Positions 6,564-12,107 of a stretch of DNA of 12,107 bases are shown piece after piece (position 1 is the first letter of the stretch; each line of letters starts with the position of its first letter). Below the pieces are notes generated by a model. It was not told the DNA's origin. It saw only the letters and a program-made list of their open reading frames with translations, and searched no databases. The DNA lies in assembly GCA_017643965.1 (NCBI GenBank), contig JAEPMM010000056.1, forward strand, positions 1-12,107, written 5' to 3'. Source of the DNA: Marinobacter sp. GTDB taxonomy: Bacteria; Pseudomonadota; Gammaproteobacteria; Pseudomonadales; Oleiphilaceae. Both the position numbers and the translations under genes were made by a program.

Positions 6564-7652
6564 TCAGTCGTTGAGCGTGTTGTAAACGAGGGTCGACATA
6601 TCGGTTTGTGCGGACCCGGGGACCTCAACGTATTGATCACCGTTACCCCACCATTGCCACCAGGCCCGCTGGTTATAGGTACGGCTGGCGAAATCTACCC
6701 GTAATCCGTTCAGGGTGGTGTTGTTCACAACAGGGACGGAGACGTTGCCGGTTTCCGAGCCTAGCACGCCGCTGTGGCTGACACCCTCATTCATGAGCAC
6801 AGGGTAATGGTTGTGATAGAGGCCAGAAGGCCCATTCTGGCTGGTTACCTTGCCCGCCAGGCTGAGGTTGCTGGAACAGGATTCTATACCGTTGCTTGAG
6901 GTCGCCCCACAGGCTGAGTGGGTTGGAACGACACCATCGTCAGTACCCTCGATAAAGGGCTTGGTGATGCCGCCGTAAGAGGAGCCGCCGGCAACAAAGC
7001 GTAATCTCGGAATGCTGTTGGGGCTGACGGCAAGGTTGCGGGCGGCGTTGGTCTGCAGGTCATTGACCACGCCCAGCTTGCCGGGCTCGGGTGTGATACC
7101 GGTGAAAGCTTTGACGGCCTGCTTCAGCGGCCAGTTATACCAGCTGTCGTTGTAGGCAATGCTGAGGGCCAGGTCTGCCAGTTCGGTACCACCGCCCGCC
7201 CCGGAATAATCCAGTGATGCCAGTATCTTCAGAGGCTGCAGCCCGTCCGCTTGCAGCCATCGGGCTTGGTTTTCCAGCAGGTAGCGGGTCACGAGGTCAC
7301 CGGTGGAGTGCGACACTACCAGGCAGTAGTCATTGCACAGCCCCTGTTGGCTGATCTGTCGAAGCTGCTGGAAGGCTTGCTGGGCAATGTTGCCCTCAAC
7401 GCGACCATCACTTCCCCAATCGATCCGAGCCTCGGCGCGGGACAGCCAGAAGGTGCGCCAGTAGTCTTCACCGGCATTCCGGACGGCGTCCAGGTTGGCC
7501 GGAGGATTGGCCAGGTCTTCTTGCTGGAAGCCGTGAACGAGTATCACGTTGTGCCCGGCCAGTTGCGCCTGGGCATTGCCGGCCAAGGCAGCGGCGACGA
7601 GGGCAGCCGCGAGTGCGGTCTTGCAAGCAGTTCCTTTCGTGTTTGTTTTCAT
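6564..7652 (-). CDS. Secreted lipase-like alpha/beta hydrolase
   Basis: The 362-residue precursor has a Sec signal peptide (cleavage expected after Ala29, NAQA|Q). The mature part opens with NVILVHGF, the first strand and oxyanion-hole region of lipases (His40-Gly41). The nucleophile elbow is SHSTG at 114-118 with Ser116. Likely partners are Asp239 in GTDDGVVPTH and His293 in NEGVSHSG. Cysteine pairs Cys106/Cys110 and Cys248/Cys259 suit periplasmic disulfide formation. It probably hydrolyses lipid or ester substrates outside the cytoplasm; the substrate is not determined. ATG 7652 follows GGAG at 7658-7661. Directly upstream on the same strand is a membrane-anchored beta-rich protein, perhaps a partner. 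Overall architecture resembles triacylglycerol lipases, but I cannot assign it to a named lipase subfamily. Confidence 0.85.
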   Translation of the reverse strand: MKTNTKGTACKTALAAALVAAALAGNAQAQLAGHNVILVHGFQQEDLANPPANLDAVRNAGEDYWRTFWLSRAEARIDWGSDGRVEGNIAQQAFQQLRQISQQGLCNDYCLVVSHSTGDLVTRYLLENQARWLQADGLQPLKILASLDYSGAGGGTELADLALSIAYNDSWYNWPLKQAVKAFTGITPEPGKLGVVNDLQTNAARNLAVSPNSIPRLRFVAGGSSYGGITKPFIEGTDDGVVPTHSACGATSSNGIESCSSNLSLAGKVTSQNGPSGLYHNHYPVLMNEGVSHSGVLGSETGNVSVPVVNNTTLNGLRVDFASRTYNQRAWWQWWGNGDQYVEVPGSAQTDMSTLVYNTLND

Positions 7653-7694
7653 GATGGCTCCGTCTCTGTTGCTTTGTTGTTATTGCAGGACGTT

Positions 7695-7714
7695 TTCCGG
7701 TCTGGGAGCCGGAA
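7695..7714 (-). repeat. Intercistronic inverted repeat between anchor protein and lipase genes
   Basis: TTCCGG (7695-7700) and CCGGAA (7709-7714) form a perfect 6-bp hairpin with an 8-base loop, 43 bases before the lipase start codon. There is no T-tract. A message-stability or processing role that favours lipase expression is possible but is inferred from position only. Confidence 0.45.
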
Positions 7715-7735
7715 CTTCGCGGTGTCGTACCGCTA

Positions 7736-8806
7736 TCAGAACTTGTCGGCCAACTGTCTGAGCAGCGCCGCCCGTTGTTCCGATTCGGGATTCCCTGCCG
7801 GGGTGTTCGTCAGGCCGTCAAGGTCCGGCGGGGTAAAGGAGTAGCCCTCTTCGGGGCCAAAAGCGTGGTCTGTGCGATCGCCCGGCCTTGCCGGCAGTCG
7901 ACGAATCTGAAGGTGTTTGAGGTGAAATTCACCGGAAATGTTCTGATCTGCCAGCACGCTGCCATGGGCCCTGAGCTCAATGGAGCCTCCTGCGCCGTCC
8001 AGTTGTCGTTCGCCCAGGAGCTGGGCCAGAGGCTTGCCGTTGCTGAACAGCTGAGCCGAAAGGGCAAAATAGCCGCCGTTCTCGGGCTGGAAGACGACCG
8101 GAATCACCAGGTCATTACCTCGCACGCGAATATCACCAAGCCCTTCGAATTCGCCCAGATCAGGTTCTATGGTCAGGGTGGAGGCGTGTCGTATCGGGCG
8201 ACCATCCACTGTGGCCTCTACAATCAGCCGATATTCGCCTGGCTCGCCGTAAGCCTGCAGTTTGCCCTCGAAGTATCCGGGTTCGTCGGATGAGGTGAGG
8301 GATTCGCTGTCTGCTTTTGTGCGGGTCTCCGTGGACTCCAGGTGGGCTTCCAGTCGGCTGCCGATGACCTGGGCGCCGGTCAGGCTGGCCGCCACCAGAA
8401 TGTCCTCCTGTTGGGTGTAGCGATACTTCTCGAGAGTTACGGTAAACACGCCGTTGCCTTCCAGGGGCAATTCTACCGGTTCATAGCGATTACCCTGGTA
8501 GGCGATGGCCTGCTCGGGAGACAGCGGCAAGGAGTACTCAGGATAACGTATCGACTGCTCATACCGTTCAGCAACACTGACCAGCATATAGCCAAGCGCA
8601 TCGGCAGAAGGCTCGGCGGAGCCGATGGCGCCTGCGCCGGGTGGTTCAGCGTTTGCCGGTGCTTCTGAGGTTGGTGCCGGCCAGCCGGTTTTCCGGGGTT
8701 CGGTCAGCCAACTGAATCCGCCCGGGTTGTTCAAAGCCAGCAGGCGCCCCATGCCTGCAACCGCGGCGATGGTCAGGAGTGCCACAAGAAATGCCTTACC
8801 CGGCAT
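7736..8806 (-). CDS. Membrane-anchored periplasmic protein of unknown function, upstream of lipase
   Basis: The 356-residue product has one N-terminal membrane segment (about residues 5-25, AFLVALLTIAAVAGMGRLLAL) with no obvious cleavage site. A Pro/Ala/Glu-rich linker (about 36-72) follows, then a periplasmic part of about 280 residues. That part is rich in predicted strands and Ig-like phrases (GNGVFTVTLEKYRYT, GEPGEYRLIVEATVDGRPI, GGYFALSAQLFSNGKPL). The C-terminus is a charged/helical tail (ESEQRAALLRQLADKF). I do not recognise the family. The layout of anchor, flexible linker and folded domain recalls Lif lipase foldases, but Lif is helical with a signature motif that is absent here. Its ATG follows GGGGGAA at 8812-8818. 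The lipase gene starts 83 bases downstream, so they are probably one operon. Confidence 0.75.
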   Translation of the reverse strand: MPGKAFLVALLTIAAVAGMGRLLALNNPGGFSWLTEPRKTGWPAPTSEAPANAEPPGAGAIGSAEPSADALGYMLVSVAERYEQSIRYPEYSLPLSPEQAIAYQGNRYEPVELPLEGNGVFTVTLEKYRYTQQEDILVAASLTGAQVIGSRLEAHLESTETRTKADSESLTSSDEPGYFEGKLQAYGEPGEYRLIVEATVDGRPIRHASTLTIEPDLGEFEGLGDIRVRGNDLVIPVVFQPENGGYFALSAQLFSNGKPLAQLLGERQLDGAGGSIELRAHGSVLADQNISGEFHLKHLQIRRLPARPGDRTDHAFGPEEGYSFTPPDLDGLTNTPAGNPESEQRAALLRQLADKF

Positions 8807-8850
8807 ATTCGTTCCCCCGGAGTGTGGGTGACGTTTAGGTCAGTTGTTAT

Positions 8851-8863
8851 TGTTCAATGAACA
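8851..8863. promoter_or_regulatory. Palindrome upstream of the anchor protein-lipase unit, candidate operator
   Basis: TGTTCA-A-TGAACA is a perfect 6-1-6 inverted repeat, 45 bases before the start codon of the membrane-anchored protein gene on the minus strand. This is a typical operator position. I cannot match it to a named regulator, and I see no convincing -35/-10 pair around it. Confidence 0.4.
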
Positions 8864-8887
8864 TACCGGCGGGGGATCGCGATAGGC

Positions 8888-8926
8888 AAAAAAATGGCCT
8901 GAAAACGTAACAGAATGTTTCAGGCC
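8888..8926 (-). terminator. Intrinsic terminator of the YceI gene
   Basis: GGCCTGAAA (8896-8904) pairs with TTTCAGGCC (8918-8926). On the minus strand the hairpin is followed by A and then seven T residues (complement of A-run 8888-8894). It lies 20 bases after the YceI stop codon and ends the phosphatidyltransferase-YceI unit. Confidence 0.9.
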
Positions 8927-8946
8927 TGTGATAGTGGTCACAAATG

Positions 8947-9552
8947 CTAGAAGAAGCTGGAGTCCTTGATCGCTTCGAAGCCAAACCTCAATTTTACTTC
9001 ATCGCCGACAAGTTCAGGGTCCAGGCCGTAGGTCATACCCCAGTCGCTTCGCTTGATGGTGGCTTCCGCACTGATCCCAAGCGTGTAGTCCTTGTGGCCG
9101 ATCGGGTATTTGTCGGATTTATTGAGCGTGACCTCTACGTCCACAGGACGGGTCTTGCCCAGCATGGTGAGATCCCCGGTCACCGTGCCGGTGTTCTCTC
9201 CCGTGGTTTCGAAATCGGTCAGCTCGAACGTGACCTCCGGGTACTTTTTGCTGTCGAGGAAATCCGGTTTGCGCAGGTGTTCGTCGCGCTTGTCGTGGTT
9301 GGTGAACACGCTGTCGCTGCGGAAAATCAGAGTGCCGGAACTGAGTTCGTTGGCCTCTTCATCGAATTCAAAGCGGCCTTCGATGTCACGGAACATTCCG
9401 ATCACCGGGGCATAGCCAATGTGCATGACTTCAAATGCCATGGAGAAGTGTTCATCATCTACCACGAATTTTTCCGGTTCGGCCAGCACCGGCGTTGTCG
9501 TCGCTGTCAGCAGTGCCGAAAACAGAACGGCATGAGCAAGGTTGGGTTTCAT
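8947..9552 (-). CDS. YceI-family periplasmic protein (lipocalin-like fold)
   Basis: The 201-residue product begins with a Sec signal peptide (cleavage expected after Ala24, PVLA|EPEKF). Family features follow: FVVDDEHFSMAFEVMHIG, then GMFRDIEGRFEFDE, SVFTNHDKRDEHLRKPDFLD (the conserved H-L-x-x-x-D-F-x-D type segment), YPEVTFELTDFE, a GDLTMLGKTRPV segment, and a DWGMTYG motif near the end. YceI proteins form a lipocalin-like barrel that binds polyisoprenoid or other long-chain lipids in the periplasm; the ligand here is unknown. The start ATG shares bases with the stop of the upstream phosphatidyltransferase (ATGA) but also has its own AAAGGAG at 9562-9568. A clear terminator follows the gene. 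Confidence 0.93.
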   Translation of the reverse strand: MKPNLAHAVLFSALLTATTTPVLAEPEKFVVDDEHFSMAFEVMHIGYAPVIGMFRDIEGRFEFDEEANELSSGTLIFRSDSVFTNHDKRDEHLRKPDFLDSKKYPEVTFELTDFETTGENTGTVTGDLTMLGKTRPVDVEVTLNKSDKYPIGHKDYTLGISAEATIKRSDWGMTYGLDPELVGDEVKLRFGFEAIKDSSFF

Positions 9553-10274
9553 GTCGGTGTTCTCCTTTGGTAAAGCCAGTGCATGTCCGTCGCGAAGGAA
9601 TACACGAGCAGAGTCAGTGCAGCGGCCAGGGTCCAGGTCGCAAACCCGGGGCTTGCGGGTGGGAGTACGGCAACCATCAGCGTGGCAACCTGCCAGACGC
9701 AAACGGTTTTACGGCGAAAACTGTCGGGGAGCGGATCGTTCAGATACGGCAGAAAATGCCCGGCTATGACGAAGGCATAGCGCAGCAGTCCAAGCAGCAG
9801 AACCCACCATCCTGCCTTGTCCAGGGCGATGACCGCGCTACACAGACCGAGAATGAAGAGTGCATCCAGTTCCATGTCAAAGCGGGCGCCAAAGGCGGTT
9901 TGTGACTGGGTCTTCCGAGCGATGGCACCGTCTACACCGTCCAGGATCAGTGCCAGCAGGCAAAGTACGCCATAGAGCCATAGCCACGGCCCCAGCTCGT
10001 CGGCGAAGGGCGCCAGGCTGATCAGGGTGATAACCAGGCTTCCGCGCAACAATGTTGCCCGGTTAGCCCAGCCGAAATCGCGGCCGGCAGGCCAGAAGCG
10101 GAGCAGTAGTCCAGCCATTGCGCCGAACAGCGCAGCGGCAATGGCGTGCAGGACAGGGCCGGTTTGAGCTACAACATCGGCACCCAGCATCAGCGCGGCG
10201 GTGACCATGCCCGCCCAGACAATATCCAGGTACGCCGGCCAGCCAACCTGTTCGGAGCGAAGGGGGGAATCCAT
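9549..10274 (-). CDS. CDP-alcohol phosphatidyltransferase family membrane protein
   Basis: This 241-residue integral membrane enzyme carries the complete catalytic signature D-x2-D-G-x2-A-R-x8-G-x3-D-x3-D: Asp112, Asp115, Gly116, Arg120, Gly129, Asp133, Asp137. An upstream NRATLLRG segment (71-78) resembles the N-x-x-T-x-x-R found before this motif in the family. About six or more hydrophobic segments surround it. The family transfers an alcohol such as glycerol-3-phosphate, inositol phosphate or serine onto CDP-diacylglycerol or a similar donor. The acceptor here is not identifiable. Its length and an extra N-terminal hydrophobic stretch (18-58) set it apart from ordinary PgsA or PssA. The ATG follows GAGGT at 10280-10284. 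It overlaps the YceI start by four bases and is divergent from a dehydrogenase-PTPS-glycosyltransferase set. Confidence 0.9.
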   Translation of the reverse strand: MDSPLRSEQVGWPAYLDIVWAGMVTAALMLGADVVAQTGPVLHAIAAALFGAMAGLLLRFWPAGRDFGWANRATLLRGSLVITLISLAPFADELGPWLWLYGVLCLLALILDGVDGAIARKTQSQTAFGARFDMELDALFILGLCSAVIALDKAGWWVLLLGLLRYAFVIAGHFLPYLNDPLPDSFRRKTVCVWQVATLMVAVLPPASPGFATWTLAAALTLLVYSFATDMHWLYQRRTPT

Positions 10275-10308
10275 GCTGTAACCTCGACGTATTTCAACAG
10301 GCCTTTCT

Positions 10309-10320
10309 CAACTATAGTTG
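10309..10320. promoter_or_regulatory. Perfect palindrome in the divergent promoter region
   Basis: CAACTATAGTTG is a perfect 12-base palindrome in the 131-base gap between two divergent genes, 35 bases before the phosphatidyltransferase start. It contains TATAGT, a near -10 element, on both strands. I could not find a convincing -35 at 17 bases on either strand. It may be an operator or shared promoter core that co-regulates both directions; the regulator is not in this window. Confidence 0.4.
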
Positions 10321-10405
10321 CTGAGACTGTGTTTAGTTCCCTACGGCCGGCGGTTTGAAACAGACCTCCGCCCGACTGTGAAAACCCCCGACGCAAGGAG
10401 GCATT

Positions 10406-11452
10406 ATGTCCCGTTCTGACTCAGAAGTATCCGAAGCCTGCGATGAATCGAAGGTGGCGGACGACTCAACCACCGAAGCTTTCTGGGTAACCGGGGCGAG
10501 TCGGGGCGCGATTCGACCCACTGACATCCGCACGGGCGCGGCGCTGACGGCGTCAGAGGCGGCGCAGCCGGTGGTTGAGGTGGAAACCTTGTATTCCGGC
10601 GTGAGCCGGGGCACGGAATCGCTGATTTTCTCCGGTCACGTGCCCCCTGAAGAGTACCAGCGTATGCGCGCGCCGTTCCAGGAGGGAGAGTTTCCATACC
10701 CGGTGAAATACGGCTACTGCAATGTCGGCAAGGTCACCTCGGGCGACAAGACCCTGACAGGGCGAACCGTGTTTTCTCTGTTTCCCCACCAACGCCGGTT
10801 CTGCCTCCCCGCGACGGCGGTGATGCCATTGCCGGATGACGTACCGCCGGAGCGAGCGGTACTGGCAGCGAATATGGAAACGGCCATCAACGGATTGTGG
10901 GATGCGGCGCCCCGGGTCGGCGACCGAATCGCTGTGGTGGGGCTTGGAGTGGTCGGTCTCCTGGTGGCCTGGCTGGCCAGCCGGATTCCGGGCACGCGGG
11001 TAACCGCCATCGATATCAATCCGGCCCGGTCAACTGTAGCCAGGGCTCTGGGGCTGGCGTTTGAAACCGCTTCTCAGCGCGATGATCACGACCTGGTGCT
11101 CCACACCAGCGGCCATCCGGACGGTCTGAACACGGCGTTGTCCCTGGCCGGTATGGAAGGGCGCATTGTCGAGATGAGCTGGTTCGGCACCCATGAGGTG
11201 TCCGTTGCTCTGGGCGGCGCATTTCACTCCAGACGTCTGGCCCTGATTTCCAGTCAGGTGGGACAGATCAGCCCGAGCCAGCGCCCCCGCTGGACCTATC
11301 CAGACCGTCTGAAACTGGCGCTGTCCTTGCTGGACAATGCCACGCTGGACGTCCTGATCACCGGCGAAAGCCGGTTTGAGGATCTGCCTCAGACCATGGC
11401 GACGCTGGCCGGTACCACCGATGAGCTTTGCCATCGTATACGTTATAACTGA
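10406..11452 (+). CDS. MDR-superfamily (alcohol dehydrogenase-like) NAD(P)-dependent oxidoreductase lacking usual zinc ligands
   Basis: The 348-residue product has a GroES-like N-terminal domain, then a Rossmann domain with G-x-G-x-x-G at residues 179-184 (GLGVVG) and acidic ID at the end of the next strand (VTAIDINPA), suggesting NAD(H). Where typical zinc alcohol dehydrogenases have a metal-binding Cys, this protein has YSGVSRGTES (63-72). Where they have GHE it has KYGYCNVGKV. This pattern resembles the BchC-like, zinc-poor branch of the superfamily, so the usual label zinc-binding dehydrogenase is doubtful. The first 25 residues are acidic and probably flexible. ATG 10406 follows an excellent AAGGAGG at 10395-10401. 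The PTPS-like gene begins 53 bases downstream on the same strand. The substrate is unknown. Confidence 0.85.
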   Translation: MSRSDSEVSEACDESKVADDSTTEAFWVTGASRGAIRPTDIRTGAALTASEAAQPVVEVETLYSGVSRGTESLIFSGHVPPEEYQRMRAPFQEGEFPYPVKYGYCNVGKVTSGDKTLTGRTVFSLFPHQRRFCLPATAVMPLPDDVPPERAVLAANMETAINGLWDAAPRVGDRIAVVGLGVVGLLVAWLASRIPGTRVTAIDINPARSTVARALGLAFETASQRDDHDLVLHTSGHPDGLNTALSLAGMEGRIVEMSWFGTHEVSVALGGAFHSRRLALISSQVGQISPSQRPRWTYPDRLKLALSLLDNATLDVLITGESRFEDLPQTMATLAGTTDELCHRIRYN

Positions 11453-11505
11453 AAGCCCCCCCACAGAATTCAGCCACAGACTCCCTTGAAGAGGTTTTTG
11501 CGTTT

Positions 11506-11904
11506 ATGTACAGCCTGACCGTCAGAGATCATATGATGATTGCCCATAGCTTTCGGGGCGAAATCTTCGGACCTGCCCAGGCGCTCCATGGCGCCACTTA
11601 CGTTGTGGATGTCACGTTTGAGCGACCGGAACTGGACAGCGACGACCTGATCGTGGATATCGGCCTGGCGTCGGAGGTGCTCAAGCAGGTGCTGGCGGAC
11701 TTCAACATGAAAAACCTCGACGACATCGAGGAATTCCGTGGCCGCAACACCACCACCGAGTTCATGGCCCGCCAGGTGTTTGAGCGGCTGGCGGCGGCCG
11801 TTAAAGCGGGGCATCTGGGCAGCACCGGTGCCGGCCTGACCGGAATGAAAGTGACTCTCGGAGAGTCGCATCTGGCCTGGGCGAGTTTTCATGGCAGCCT
11901 GTGA
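11506..11904 (+). CDS. PTPS/QueD-family protein with altered active site
   Basis: This 132-residue protein is the size of 6-pyruvoyl-tetrahydropterin synthase/6-carboxytetrahydropterin synthase (T-fold). Family landmarks are IAHSF (His14, first zinc ligand), LHG (His28, second ligand), LIVDIGLASEVLKQVL, NTTTEFMA in place of the usual P-T-S/A-E-N, and the C-terminal GES with Glu120, the expected pterin anchor. Compared by eye with E. coli QueD, the third zinc His is Ala30, the catalytic Cys is Ala24, and the Asp-His pair is Asn67-Met68. The normal reaction on dihydroneopterin triphosphate is therefore unlikely. The ATG follows GAGG at 11491-11494, a long spacing of 11. The next gene overlaps its end by 14 bases, which suggests translational coupling. 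The alignment was done by hand. Confidence 0.85.
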   Translation: MYSLTVRDHMMIAHSFRGEIFGPAQALHGATYVVDVTFERPELDSDDLIVDIGLASEVLKQVLADFNMKNLDDIEEFRGRNTTTEFMARQVFERLAAAVKAGHLGSTGAGLTGMKVTLGESHLAWASFHGSL

Positions 11905-12107
11905 TGGCTCGGCTGTGCTGACCGTTCTGGTGCCGGGGGATCCGGACCAGAACACCGGCGGTTATCGCTACGTTGGCCGGGTGGTCAGAGCGCTGAATGA
12001 CGCTGGGCACCGGGCGTGTGTGGTCGGGGTGGACGGACGGTTTCCCTATCCGGACGCCACGGCAATGGCAGCGGTCGATGAGCAACTGGCACGAATAGCC
12101 GATAAAT
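11891..12107 (+). CDS. Glycosyltransferase, N-terminal part (GT4/GT-B-like; gene cut by window end)
   Basis: The frame from ATG 11891 stays open for 72 codons to the window end. Its beginning, LTVLVPGDPDQNTGGYRYVG (residues 10-29), followed by RVVRALNDAGHRACVVGVDG, has the shape of a GT-B glycosyltransferase N-terminal domain. There is a first beta strand, a Gly-Gly turn (Gly23-Gly24) at the sugar/acceptor site, a helix with the LxxxGH pattern, then the second strand. Glycosyltransferases of this group transfer a sugar from a nucleotide donor; donor and acceptor are unknown. It overlaps the end of the PTPS-like gene by 14 bases, so the two are probably translated together. The C-terminal donor-binding half is outside the window. 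Confidence 0.75.
   Translation, partial: MAACDGSAVLTVLVPGDPDQNTGGYRYVGRVVRALNDAGHRACVVGVDGRFPYPDATAMAAVDEQLARIADK

Noticed and set aside
7251..7844. 197-codon plus-strand frame across the lipase start and the intergenic gap
   Set aside because: It lies opposite the signal peptide and N-terminus of a clearly typed secreted hydrolase and has no ribosome-binding site or domain.
7736..8806. Calling the membrane-anchored protein a Lif lipase foldase
   Set aside because: It lacks the Lif signature motif, looks beta-rich instead of helical, and lies upstream, while lif normally lies downstream of the lipase gene.

Overview
The window reads as chromosomal DNA of a moderately GC-rich marine gammaproteobacterium, most likely Marinobacter or a close relative. 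Reasons: bamC followed directly by purC, a Blc-type lipoprotein lipocalin, a PEP-CTERM protein, and proteobacterial-style tRNA, promoter and terminator signals. This is inferred from family recognition only; no database search was possible. I see no phage genes, insertion sequence or CRISPR array.

Left part, plus strand (1-2922): the end of bamC, purC, an outer-membrane beta-barrel gene, and a nucleotide-sugar epimerase of the UDP-glucuronate 4-epimerase type. A strong bidirectional terminator (2937-2966) separates the last from a convergent RluA-family pseudouridine synthase gene. A lipocalin gene (3928-4452) runs divergently from that gene.

Middle part, minus strand (4540-8806): a short PEP-CTERM protein preceded by a well-placed sigma-54-type promoter; a single tRNA-Val(GAC) with a clear sigma-70 promoter and hairpin terminator; an EamA/DMT transporter; and a two-gene unit made of a membrane-anchored beta-rich protein of unknown function followed by a secreted lipase-like alpha/beta hydrolase.

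Right part (8888-12107): a divergent locus. To the left run a CDP-alcohol phosphatidyltransferase and a periplasmic YceI protein, joined by an ATGA overlap. To the right run an MDR dehydrogenase that lacks the usual zinc ligands, a PTPS/QueD-fold protein that has lost the catalytic Cys-Asp-His triad, and the start of a glycosyltransferase that overlaps it and leaves the window.

The most interesting material is this right-hand locus. Two enzyme families appear in non-canonical form beside a lipid-headgroup transferase, a lipid-binding-fold protein and a glycosyltransferase, which fits an uncharacterised biosynthetic pathway. Next are the sigma-54 promoter of the PEP-CTERM gene and the lipase with its unrecognised membrane-anchored neighbour.
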